This document shows positions 22,501 to 33,810 of a DNA stretch of 64,000 bases, piece after piece (position 1 is the first letter of the stretch; each line of letters opens with the position of its first letter). The position numbers and the translations under genes are program-made. The notes beneath the pieces were generated by a model. It did not search any database, was not told where the DNA came from, and was given only the letters and a program-made list of their open reading frames with translations. Origin of the DNA: Inia geoffrensis (Eukaryota; Chordata; Mammalia; Artiodactyla; Iniidae); NCBI GenBank assembly GCA_036417435.1, contig JAZAQT010000377.1:116001-180000 (forward strand). Direction: 5' to 3'.

Positions 22501-23783
22501 GTGGTGGGCTGACTACTGTGGGTGGTCTGGTAGGCTTGGCTGCCCCCAGACTGCTTCTTTTCCAGGCTCTGCCTTGTAGGGAGGCTGTCGGTGAGACTAA
22601 ATCATAAGGCAGCTGGCTGCACAACTCTGGAGGACACCAAATCTAGTGTTGGATCATTTATGGATAGAATTGGAGTCCAGGTGATATCAGGGCTAATGCC
22701 CAGTCACTGGTCCTGGGGCTATGCTGGCTACTGGGAGGAAGACACAGGCCCTGAGTTCTGGCTGCAGGACCCAGGAGTCACAGAGTTGGTGTAGGATCAC
22801 TGTCCCTGACAACAACTATCTACAGGGTCTGTGGTATCCCTAATCTTGTATTGGCATTCTGATGGGCAGGGTCAGGACCTAGCTGAGCCCATGGCTGCTT
22901 CTGGCCTGCAAGTGAGAGTACTGGTCACACACGCTGTTGGACAGTGGTATTCCTGGAGCTGGTGTGTGCCTGTTGGTGTACGAGGCTGATCCCATTGATA
23001 GAGCAGGTTTGCTGTTGGGTAGGTCCAAGCTCCATCCAGTGCCTGGTCAGTAATCACCTGCTGACAGTGAGACTGATTCCGAGGCCAGAGCAGTTAATCT
23101 GGTGATCCCATGGAGCATGTTTTAGAAAGGGAGATGGTAGAGATGGAAACACCAGTCAGAAGACAGTTATGCACATCCAGGTGAAATGAGAGAATAAGCT
23201 GAAATCAATGGAAATAACATAGTCAACTATCGTCAAGAGTAGGTATTTTCGAATAAAAGTCAATATGATAGAAAGTGTAATCCTGGATTAACGTTACATA
23301 TGAATGATAGAAGTAACATCCTTTCAAGTTTTGTGAAAGGGTATCTTTTATTTCTTCCGGTAATGAATTGGCCTAGAGAAACAGAACTATACCAGGAAAT
23401 GTGTAAATATATGAATATTCCTTCTAATATTAGAAATTATAATGATATATAGAGATAAAAACGTTGAGCTCAAAGTCTAGAATTTGATAAGGCCACAAAT
23501 GTTGGAATCTAATCAATGCCTCTGCTCTCAGGAAAGATTAACTCCAAAATCTATAAAGATTTCTAGTCGTATATTTAATTTATGAAGATCCTGAAGGTGA
23601 CACTCTAAAGAGAGGTGAAGGCAGGGTTAGGGGCTCTGGAAGGTTCAAATAGTAATTCCTAAGGTTTGGAGATTAGAACAAAACTTCTTATTTGTTATTA
23701 TCATTCTAACTTCTACTAGTTATTCCTACTAATTAGATATCTAATAGCTAATTGAGGCAATATTTTCCTTTTACCTTTCCTAG
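22501..23783. other. No recognised gene; intron upstream of LRRC37 LRR exon
   Basis: 22500-23100 is moderately GC-rich and continues L1-like text. 23100-23783 is AT-rich. I looked for the preceding LRRC37 LRR exons (LILRENNLTEL type) and did not find them. Confidence 0.5.
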
Positions 23784-23855
23784 AGATTTATCCTGCAATA
23801 AAATACCGTGTATCAAAAAACGTACATGTGAACCACTACCTTTTTGGCAGTTTAT
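23784..23855 (+). pseudogene. LRRC37: LRRC37 LRR exon (unit B)
   Basis: 72 nt (24 codons, one LRR unit), acceptor CCTAG, donor AT/GTAAGT. Reads DLSCNKIPCIKKRTCEPLPF then WQF, matching LRRC37 DLSCNKIQSIE...EPLPFLKF. Open. Confidence 0.88.
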
Positions 23856-24036
23856 GTAAGTTACAAATATAACTTCATTATATTTGGAATTTTTATAAAG
23901 CTTATTTTTTTAAAATTAATTTGTTACTCATTTTGAAATATTATTAAAATTACTACTAAAATTATGTAGCAAATCCTTTTTGTTTCCAGCAAAGATTAGT
24001 GTGAGAATTATTACACAGATCAGAGGAATCTTTATG

Positions 24037-24235
24037 GAGCAGTGGTTCTCAACCAGGGTGATTTTTGCACGCAGGTGACATTTGGTAGTGTCTGGAGATA
24101 TTTTTCCTTGTCACAACTGTATATGCTACTGGCATCTAGTGGACAGAGGTCAGAGATGCTACTGAACATCCAACTGTTCATGGGAGCCTCCCATGGCAAA
24201 GAATTATCCAGCCAAAAATGCTGCCTTTCTAGAGG
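24037..24235 (+). repeat. MER5A-like hAT DNA transposon
   Basis: Typical MER5A text: AGTGGTTCTCAACCAGGGTG, GACATTTGGTAGTGTCTGGAG, CTACTGGCATCTAGTGG and AAAGAATTATCCAGCC. Non-autonomous and very old. Confidence 0.9.
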
Positions 24236-24491
24236 GTGCTGCCTTTCTAGAGAAATAAAGATCACTTCACACAAGTATTTAATGAACATTTACTATTTTC
24301 TGTCTAATGCACCACATATATAATCATGAAAGTATAAATCATAATATCTTCCACAGTGAGATTTCTTTAGTGTATGGAGGGAGTAGTGATGTTATGTTTC
24401 ATCATATATAAATTACAATGATTGCCAAAGGATAAATGTTCTGGAAGAATACATATGTTTCTTCTTCCCTTGCTTGTGTCTTTTTTTGTAG

Positions 24492-24571
24492 AAATCTTGG
24501 TTGCAATTTACTCACAGAACTGAGCTTTGGAACATCCAGGCCCGGCATGGAATGCAGTTTTTCCACAAGTA
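24492..24571 (+). pseudogene. LRRC37: LRRC37 LRR exon (unit B), frameshifted
   Basis: Acceptor TTTTTGTAG, donor TA/GTAAGTG. Starts NLGCNLLTELSFGT, then a one-base deletion (ACATCCAGGC for ACATTCCAGGC type) shifts the frame. The corrected end would read AWHGMQF-like. 80 nt rather than a multiple of three. Confidence 0.85.
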
Positions 24572-26220
24572 GTAAGTGAAATACAACATGGATACATGTA
24601 AAAAACTGTGTGTAAAAGTGTCATGCAGTTATTGGTTAGCTGGATGTAAGACCAGTATGAATTCTGGAAAACATGTCTTGAGAGCCATTTATTTTATTTT
24701 TTCAAATGAGGAAACTAAGGAATAAAGAGGCCAAGAGACTTGTATAAGTCATAAATATGAAACGCTCTGCTTTCCATAGTACTGATCTTTGGCATGGGCA
24801 ATAAAAGGCACCAAGCAAAAACACTCAAATAAGCATTGTCATGGAATCCCATTGATGCCTCTCCAATATGCGAATGGTCCATGAAGTTCCCCTTTTGAAT
24901 TTAACTTTGAATCCTCCTCATGTGCAAAGTTCCTAACTGCTTAAAATATATGCAACACAGAGCTTCAAAGAACTAAGTTTAGCACCGAATTCTTCAGGGA
25001 GCAAAAGGTGTGGGTGCTTCCCCAACCATTATTAGCTCTTTTAAATGGTAAAGCAGAAAGAATTCCTGAACACCCACCACCGGGATCTCCCCAGCCACCC
25101 AGAACATTATTTTTCAAAAAGCATATATCTCTGAAGTGAATTATCTGTGGCCAATGGGAACCTTTGAGGCATGGAAAAAGACATTGTTTGTGTTCAGCTG
25201 TAGTGTGAAAAGTATATAGGAAATACATTGCTGTAGCCTAATTCAATATATTTTCTTTGCTGACTACTCTTCAATAAGAAGTGTGGGTTTTACACCCCTT
25301 CAGCTCAAAAATTCTGTGATTTCTCATGACACGAGGAAATGATAGAGGGTATGTTCAATGGCCCGAAGGTGATTTCAGACTCAAGGTAAAAAAGAGCTCT
25401 TCTACACCTGGCTTTGGAGAAGACTCTCTTACCTGTCTTGTGGGTCAGAAATCCAGTTTCACACAGTTCACACATTTTGGGTTAATGAAGTTGTTGAGGC
25501 TGTGTCTGGAGCTGGATTAGCAATTCCTGCAGATGCCTATCTTTAGTGCCCTCCTTCCTTTCCCTTGTTAGTTTGCTGATGCCTACCTTGGGGAGAGAGT
25601 ACCAAAGGTCAGTTTTTCTTTTGACTGCACACCGGAGAGCAGGCTCATGAGGTCCCTTCACCAGGAGGTTTTAGTAGTGACAATACAACGTCTTAAACTC
25701 ACCACCTTTCCTAAACATCCAGTAAGAGCAAGAGTTCCTATAAGAATCAGAGTTTCACTATAGTTATGTAAGCAACACGGGAAAATACATTGTGGTAATA
25801 AATAAATAAATAAATCACAGTTTAAAAATTAATGAATTCATTCAAAAACATTCACTGAGTGCCCTGCCCACTGTGTGTCAGCACTGTACTAAGCGCTGGG
25901 GTTACAAAGACGCATAGGGCTGTGACTTTGTCCCCAAGAAGGTTTCATACTGGAAGGAGAAAGATGGATGTTGATGGGAAAACATATATGAGAGCTATTC
26001 GAGCATCTATGCAGCAAGGTAACAAGGTGAGGGACGGGGGTGATGAAGTAGAAAATGGGTGGTAGTTTAGAAAAGATTTGTAATGGAAGAGGCACCAACT
26101 TGTTCCTTTTGAATTTGTGTTCCTCTTAAATGACAGAAAAAGGTAGTGAAAGAATCAGATCTATCTGGTGTTGTAAATGAATTAGTACTGTACTCCTAAA
26201 ACTCATTCATAGTTACTTTC
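24572..26220. other. Intronic, no gene recognised
   Basis: Includes a MIR-like reverse fragment near 24690-24780 (AAATGAGGAAACTAAGGAAT), an (AAAT)n patch at 25796-25815, and an old unclassified repeat-like stretch at 25830-26030 (TACTAAGCGCTGGGGTTAC). Open frames here have no family motifs. Confidence 0.5.
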
Positions 26221-26235
26221 AAAAGATTGTCACAG

Positions 26236-26466
26236 GGCTTCCCTGGTGGCGCAGTGGTTGGGAGCCCGCCTGCCGACGCAGGGGACACGGGTTCGTGCCC
26301 CGGTCCGGGAAGATCCCACATGCCACGGAGCGGCTAGGCCTGTGAGCCATGACCGCTGAGCCTGTATGTCTGGAGCCTGTGCTCCGAAACGGTAGAGGCC
26401 ACAATGGTGAGAGGCCTGTGTACAGCAAATGAAAGGAAAGAAAAAAAAAAAAAAAAAAAAAAAAAA
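26236..26466 (+). repeat. Young CHR-type SINE with clean TSD
   Basis: GGCTTCCCTGGTGGCGCAGT, GGGTTCGTGCCCCGGTCC, an ACCGCTGAGCCTGTATG-like middle and a 27-base A tail. Flanked by identical 15-bp copies AAAAGATTGTCACAG at 26221 and 26463. This is the SINE form abundant in cetaceans. Confidence 0.95.
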
Positions 26467-27355
26467 GATTGTCACAGTACAGTAAGTCTTTATTTTGGAA
26501 TAAGTCTTTCTAATAGACATAGCTAATTTGCATCAGGAAGCATTTGCCATGGTGAGATATAAACTTTATTGCATCTCTTTCCAAAGGCTAGCCACCAAGG
26601 GAAGATGCCACCCTCGAGTTAAGTTATTTTACTTCCTATAATGACATATTACTGAGGTGTTTATAAGTTTCCTGCATTAAATGTTTGGAAAAGGGCCCCA
26701 GCTTAGGTGGATTTATCATGAATTCAGTGAAGCTTAGGCTTCAGGGCTCCTCACTTGCAGAGGTCCCTTCTAAGGTCTTGAGAAGGGTCCTAGCGATTTT
26801 TGTATTCATAATTTTGCATGTTTTTATTAGATAAGATTTTCCAAAGTAGATGAGCTTCAGGCCCCACAAAACCTTGATTCATCACCGGGTTGCAGGTAAT
26901 TATAAGTCAGTAGGTTTCTGGAATGAAGCCTGTATGTTATTGACAAATATCAGGTGAAGTAGTTAGCAGTGTTGGTAGTCTATTTTATATCTGAAATCAA
27001 CCTCAAAAATGAGCCAAGAGCTTGTTAATTAATAAAGTACCACTTTTTGAGTGTTAGCAGTAATCACATCTCTTTCAGATAAAATCAGGAATTAAATATA
27101 TTATGGAAAACCAGCAGTGGTTGATAATTCTAAATGTTAAGTATACTTTTTTTTCTGACTTTAAAGTGTTTCTCCTTCATTCACCTATGAAGGTCCAGAC
27201 TGATGGCTTATTTTTAAAAATTCTTTTAGTCACTTCATTGGTTCTAGCAATACAAGCTCCATGATTTTAGAAACTGTAGTACTCTACAATGTAGAAAGGC
27301 TATATAACTTAACCAGACAGAGCACATTCACATGCTGCCTTCTCTGTGGTACATT
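26467..27355. other. Intronic, no gene recognised
   Basis: AT-rich unique-looking sequence without an exon I can place. Confidence 0.5.
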
Positions 27356-27368
27356 AATATGGTACCAA

Positions 27369-27590
27369 GGGCTTTCCTGGTGGTGCAGTGGTTGAGAGTC
27401 CACCAGCCGATGCGGGGGATGCGGGTTCGTGCCCCGGTCCGGGAGGATCCCGCATGCCGCGGAGCGGCTGGGCCTGTGTGACATGGACGCTGGGCCTGCG
27501 CGTCCGGAGCCTGTGCACCACAGCGGGAGAGGCCACAACGGTGAGAGGCCCGCGTACCACAAAAAAAAAAAAGAAGAAAAAAAAAATGTA
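27369..27590 (+). repeat. CHR-type SINE
   Basis: GGGCTTTCCTGGTGGTGCAG to CCGCGTACCAC plus an A-rich tail. TSD-like TAATATGGTACCAAG and TAATATGACACCAAG flank it. Confidence 0.93.
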
Positions 27591-28059
27591 AAAATAATAT
27601 GACACCAAGAACATAAGCACTAAGAGAGATTACGGGGAAAATCAAAGCCTTATCCCTATTGAATTATTTACCTCATTGTTGAGAATATCAGTAAAGGAGG
27701 TGTGGCCACACTATGAAGGCAAATTGAGCTGCGGTCACAGAGCTGCACTAATGCTTCCGCAGTCAGCTAGATTTGGTTTCCTTTAGATAACTATGTACAC
27801 ACAAAAATTTACACACTTCAGGGTGCTGTCATCACTTTTTTCTCTCTACTAGAATCCTGGCACCTTCTCAGATTTAGAAAAGCATTAACGCTAAAAACAA
27901 AAATAACATGGGTCTGCCCTTTGGGGTTATTCCGGGTGGCTGTTGTATTTGTAATAGTTCAAAATTTTGAGATTGTCACACCTAGCAACTACTATGCTTT
28001 TCTTCTCCCAACTGCCTCTTATTCTTCCCAACTGTAGTACTTTCTCCCATTCTATATGT
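27591..28059. other. Intronic, no gene recognised
   Basis: No exon, named repeat or regulatory motif that I can support. Confidence 0.45.
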
Positions 28060-29000
28060 TTTTTCACTTGCTTGATAGTGTCCTTTGAAGCACAAACTTT
28101 TTGATTTTTATAAAATCCAATTCATCTATTTTTCCTTTGGTTGTTTGTACTTCTGGTATCATATCTAAGAAACTATTGTCTAATGCAAGGTCATAAAGAT
28201 TTACTCCTGTGTTTTCTTCTAAGAGTTATATAGCCTTAGCTCTTACATTTGGATATTTGATCCATTGGGAGTTTATTTTTATATATGGTGTGAAGTGTAG
28301 GAGTCCAGCTTCATTATTTTGTGTGTGGATGTACAGTTGTCCCAGTATCATTTGAAAAGACAGTTCTTTCCACATTGAATTGTTTAGGTACACTTGTTGA
28401 AAATCAATAGACCAAAAATATGACGGTTTATTTCTATACTGTCAGTTCTGTTCCATTGATATACATATCGGTTCTTATTCCAGTACCACACTGTGATTGC
28501 AGTAGCTTTGAACTGAGTATTGAAACCAGGATGTGTGAGTCCCCCACTTTGTTCTTTACCAACATTGTTTTGGTTATTCTGTTTCCTTGATTTGCTATAT
28601 GAATTTTAGAATTAGCTTGGCAATTTCTGGAGAGATATCAGCTGGGATTTTGATAGGAATTGCAATGGAACCATAAGTCGATTTGGGAAGTAGTGACATT
28701 TTAATATGACTATCTTCCAGTCCATGAATCCAGCATGTCTTTATATTTATTTAGATCTTCTTCAATTTCTTTCAACAGTTTTGTACTTTTCAACGTGAAT
28801 CTTGCACTTACTTGGTTAAATTTTTCCCTAAGTATTTTATGCCTTTTGGTGCTGTTACACATGGAATTGTTTTCTTAATTTCATTTTTGGATTACTCATT
28901 GCTGGTGTGTAGAAATAATATTGATATTATATCCTACAACCTTGATGAATTCTTTTATTAATGCTAACAGTTATTTTCCTAGATTCCCAGGAATATGTCT
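28060..29000 (-). repeat. L1 ORF2 region, antisense
   Basis: Typical reverse L1 ORF2 text: ATCATATCTAAGAAACTATTG, TTTTTATATATGGTGTGAAG, GTTCTGTTCCATTGATATAC and CTTCAATTTCTTTCAACAG. Degraded. Confidence 0.85.
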
Positions 29001-29879
29001 TGTGGTCTTCCAGTTTCCCCGGAATACATTGGCACATTTCATTCTCTGTGGACATCTCATTCCTCAGCTTTTCTTTTTAAGCTTTTCAGTTGGGCTGTTT
29101 ATTGCGCCAAACTCTTATCCATTGCCTCATGCAAGCGCCATGTTAAAATATTTGCTTGAAAATGTTTTCCAGAAATGGAACCCGAGGAACGGCTTTTCTC
29201 GCTAGACAGCTCTCAGTCAGGTCACAGGCAAGCCTTTCAAGTGATGTCTTCCAGGGTACCACCAGACATGTAAAACCATGACAGTTCTTTGGGAATGAGG
29301 CTTTGAAGGACCTCCCAGTCCATGCTGCTCCTTCTGGTACCAGGGATGTGGGCTGTTTTTCAAGGCTACCACTGGTATGGAGAGCAAAGGTCAAGGACAA
29401 GTTCAAGCAACACAGATCTCATTGTTCTTACAGAAATTAATTTGTTTTCCTTGAATAAATTGCTCCCCAGTGTGTTGTGAGACTGTTGGTTAAATCTCCA
29501 GAGTTCAGAAGAAGTTGATTTTGACCATTTTTGCCAGTTTTGTTGTTGTTACTGGTATTGTTGCTTCTATGGAGGGATGGATTTTCAGATGTCCTTCCTC
29601 CATCATTTTTACTGATTTTCCTGCAATATTTTTTTAAAAATCTCTAAAGGCTCAATGACCATAGGCTAACTAATATTTGTCATGGGAGATGATTAAGGAA
29701 AAAATAAATTAAAAGATAAACACTAACTAAAAAGAGAAAATATAATTCTCATAGAGGTTTTCCCAGATGGGTAGATGAAGATTGAAAAGGTATTTCTGTA
29801 TTTAGTTTTCTGAAAATTAAGGTTAAATTAACAGATGTTTAACACACCCTCACTTTTCTTTTCATTCAGGTTAAACACA

Positions 29880-30110
29880 GGCTTTACAGTCAGAACTGAT
29901 TTCAAATTCCACCTCTGCTTCTTACTAACTTGATGTCTTAGGACAATTTATGTAACTTCTCTGAGCCTCAGTTTCCTAATTCGTACAATGGGGTAATATA
30001 TCTATCACATAAGGTTACTGTCAGGATTGACTGTAAAATGCTGATCACAGATGCCTGGCAACCCAAAAATTATTAGTTTTGATAATTATCTTTATAATAT
30101 TCTTCAAAAA
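29880..30110 (+). repeat. MIR element
   Basis: ACACAGGCTTTACAGTCAGA, GAGCCTCAGTTTCCTAATTC and ATAAGGTTACTGTCAGGATT match MIR in sense orientation. A poly-A run of about 28 bases at 30213-30240 and an old repeat-like stretch at 30345-30530 follow. 29001-29879 holds nothing recognised. Confidence 0.82.
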
Positions 30111-31028
30111 TATGCTAATAATTCTTGAGTAGAGTTAACCAAAATTTAGATATTCTTTTCTTTCTTCCTGTTTCTTTTGGTTTTTTCCCCTATTTGTTTT
30201 AAGAACTAAGAAGAAAAAAAAAAAAAAAAAAAAAAAAAAAGAAAGAACTAAGAAGAAAATCTATTCTAGCATTTTGGAATAAAATTTTGTTCCCCCCGAT
30301 TTATTTATTTATTTTATTGATATACAAACAATATTTTATTTATTTATTCAGCAAACATTTATTAAATGCCTAGTAAATATTAGGCAATGTGTCAGGCACA
30401 GGAATAATAATAACAATAAAGTATGTTCCCTGCTCTCAAGTTGCTGACAATCTAGGGGACTGACAAGTAAACAGGTGATTATATACACAGTAACAAAGGC
30501 TATGGTAGAAGAATACACATGGTACTATGTGATGGGAGCATGGGTTTCACCAGTTCCTATTGGATTTATCTCTCCTTCTTTGGCTCCAGAACCAAGGAAT
30601 TAGACCTATTTTTGTCTTTAACTGGATAGTTTAAATCATGAAATTAAAAAAAAAAAATGTAGAAATGAAGGAAAAACACCTTGAATTATGGAGGACACTA
30701 GGAATGGTACTTTTTTACAGAGCAAGAGCTTCCTACCAGCATAGTCACTTCTTGGGTTTTTAACCTGAAAAGTTCTTTGGCATATTTTTTCTTTGCTAGC
30801 TACTTTTTTTTTTCTATTTTTTTGTTTGTTTCTCTTCTCCACTTTATCATCTAGAGACCTGCCTAGTTCCCAATGAAAGGGTGTTTTAAAGATTCTAAAG
30901 GTGATTTAGAGGTAAAGACAGAAAATGATTGTTTTTTAACCTTCAAGTTCCATACCAAAAAAATGAATATAAGCTTTCATGGAAATAATTGAAAATGCAG
31001 ATAATTTTAATTCCATTCCATTTTTCAG

Positions 31029-31100
31029 AATTCTCTATCGTAATCCTTGGATAAAGGTTGAAGATTCTTATCTTTTTAAATTGCCAGCATTAAAATATTT
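31029..31100 (+). pseudogene. LRRC37: LRRC37 LRR exon (unit B)
   Basis: 72 nt, acceptor TTTTTCAG, donor TT/GTAAGT. Reads ILYRNPWIKVEDSYLFKLPA then LKY, matching LRRC37 [23 protein letters not shown]. Open. Confidence 0.93.
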
Positions 31101-31637
31101 GTAAGTATTGCAACAGTTTCATGGCTCATGAGATAATTTCTGCTCTTTTTTGCTTTTCTCAAAGATTGAGTACTTTGGCTGAAAAGTCATAATTTAGATT
31201 TTAACTGGGTTATTGAAAATAAGAGTTATTGACAAAGTATTAAGAAAGAATATATATGGGCAAGACAGACAGCACAGAATAAGAAAAGTGTTGAAGAACA
31301 CATATTGTTATGAAGATGTAGATGCATGTAGGAACATTATTTATCCCAGAAAGCAAAAAGTAATAATAGGTACATTCTTTTTTTTAAAAGAGTGATCAAA
31401 GAGGTAGATGCAATTGAAAAAGAAAAGTTAGGATAACAAAAAATGAGTGTGCTGTTCAGCATCATGGTCATTAATTTGATGATGCAAATTTAAATTTCTT
31501 CAGTAAGAGCTTTTTGGAATTATCATCTATGGCAAGTCAGAAGCCGGAATTGAAGTAATCACATGTTAAGTATCTTTTTATGTTTAGAATTTTTGTCTTT
31601 GGGTTTTATATCATGTATGTTTGGGCTTCTCCTTCAG

Positions 31638-31712
31638 ACACATGGGAACAACACAAGTGTCACTTACAACTGTTGAAAGCATCCTCATGATGACCCCTGA
31701 ATTGGAAAAACT
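31638..31712 (+). pseudogene. LRRC37: LRRC37 LRR-cap exon (unit B)
   Basis: 75 nt, acceptor CTCCTTCAG, donor CT/GTAAAT. Reads HMGTTQVSLTTVESILMMTP then ELEK, matching LRRC37 LDMGTT...LTTLKNILMMTVELEKL. Its terminal CT plus the leading G of the cysteine-rich exon rebuilds the Leu codon, which confirms the exon pairing. Confidence 0.93.
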
Positions 31713-31779
31713 GTAAATTGATTTTTCTTACATTTATTTTCACTCAATTGTTTTTTTTTTTTTTTTTTAAGTTTTATTT

Positions 31780-32830
31780 TATTATTTTCTTAAGTCAGGT
31801 TTATTTATGTATAATTTTCATTTAAGAAAATTCACTATTTATAAATATACATTGTGATGTGTTTTGACAAACGTACAATTCTGTAGCTACCACCATATTT
31901 GAAATAAAGAAACCTTCTGAACTCCCAAAAGACCCCTCATGTCCTTTTGTAGTCTATCCATCCTTCTCCCACTACCAGCCCCTGGCAACCAACAATCTGA
32001 TTTTTGTCCATATAATGTTGCCTTTTCCAGATATCTTATAACTGAAATCATGTGGTATGTAGCTGTTTGTTTTTGGCTTCTTTCACTTACCAGTCTCTTT
32101 GGAGATTCATCTGTTTTGTTGCACCTGCCAGTATTTCATTCCGTTTTATTGCTGAGTAGTATTCTAGTTGTGTGTATACACAGTTTGTTTACACATTCAT
32201 CATTTAATGAACATTTGAGTTTTTGCTAGTTTTCTGGCTATTATGAACAAAGCCTCTGAAAACATTCACATGTGTGTGTGAACATATGTTTTGTGTGAGC
32301 ATATGTTTTCATTTATTTGGGGTAAAATACCTAAGGATAGGAGTGATTCATCATATGCTAAGTGCATATTTAACTTTTTAAGAAACAGCTCAACTGATTT
32401 ATAAAGTGCCTGTGCCATTTTGGTTTCCCATTAGAAGTCTATGAGTGTTGCAGTTGATCCACATCATCACCTGATCATTATATTTGTTTTTAAAAAACTT
32501 AGCCTTTTTAGTAGGTGTGTAGTTCCATCTCGTGGTTTTTGCCACATTTTGCACTTCTGTAATATCTGATGATGTTGAGTATCTATTCATGTGCAAATAT
32601 CTTTTTAAATGAAGTGTCTGTTAAAAGCCATTTTTAATTGGATATTTATATTGAGTTTTAAGAGTGCTTTATATAAAAAAACAATGGAAAAAGTCCTTTC
32701 TCTCAGATATGTGTTTAGTAAATATCTTCTCCCAGATTGTGACTTATCTTCATTGTATTAAAGTGTCTCTGAAGACTAGAAGTTTGAAATGTTTGATGAA
32801 CTCTAATTTAGCAAATTTTCTTGTTTTTCA
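31780..32830 (-). repeat. L1 3' region, antisense
   Basis: Reverse L1 text such as TTGTCCATATAATGTTGCCT, AACTGAAATCATGTGGTATG and TTGCTGAGTAGTATTC. Continues after a SINE to about 33260. Confidence 0.8.
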
Positions 32831-32835
32831 TATTA

Positions 32836-33029
32836 ATTTAATTTCTTTATTTGGCTGTTCTGGGTCTTAGTTGCAGCAGATGGACTCCTTAGTTGTGGCT
32901 CATGGGCTTCTTAGTTGTGGCATGTGAACTCTTAGTTGAGGCATGCATGTGGGAACTAGTTCCCTGATCAGGGATCAAACCAGGGTCCCCACATTGGGAA
33001 CTCGGAGTCTTAACCACCAGGGAAGGCCC
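32836..33029 (-). repeat. tRNA-derived SINE, antisense
   Basis: TTTATTTGGCTGTTCTGGGTCTTAG to GATCAAACCAGGGTCCCC and CCACCAGGGAAGGCCC. Related to the element at 4712. Confidence 0.87.
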
Positions 33030-33597
33030 TTAGCAATTTTTCTTAGATGGTTTGTGCTTTTCTGTGTTTTATCTAAGAAATCTTTTTTTCTGAGACCCCA
33101 TTGTGTAATCCAAAATCACAAAGATTTTCTCCTATGTTTTCTTCCAGAAGTTGTATAGTTCCATTTAGGTCTATGATTCATTTTGAGTTAATTATCATAT
33201 ATCTTTTGAGGGAAGGGTAAAATTTCTTTTATTTTTTCCGTTAAAAAAAACTATTTCTGTAGGACCCTATTGTGACACTTTATTACACAACTTACTGAAC
33301 CTTAAATTGTGCCATCCCCCGCTCCAGTATGGCAAGCCAATAGAAAGTTTCTGTTATGCCAACGTTAGTTGAGGGGATTGCATGAGATTAGTATGTGGAA
33401 AGAACACTGCATTTAGCAGTCTGTTCCAACCGTCTTTGTCAGGTCAGCTGACAAATGACTGTCTTCCCCACACCATCACACATTGGTCACTGCTCTAGCC
33501 TCATCTTCCTCAGCCTCCAACAGCATCTGCCACAATTGTGATCCCTCTCTTGTCAGCTAGATGCCCTCCTCTCTGGATATGAAAAATTATTTCCCGG

Positions 33598-33810
33598 GGC
33601 TTCCCTGGTGGCGCAGTGGTTGAGAGTCCACCTGCCGATGCAGGGGACGCGGGTTCGTGCCCCGGTCTGGGAAGATCCCACATGCTGCAGAGCGGCTGGG
33701 CCCGTGAGCCATGGCCGCTGGGCCTGTGCGTCCGGAGCCTGTACTCCACAACGGGAGAGACCACAACAGTGAGAGGCCCGCGTACCGCACACACACATGA
33801 AAAAAACAAC
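33598..33810 (+). repeat. CHR-type SINE
   Basis: GGGCTTCCCTGGTGGCGCAGT to GAGGCCCGCGTACCGC with a short (CA)n/A tail. The flanks AATTATTTCCC and AATATTTCCC suggest a TSD. Confidence 0.94.
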
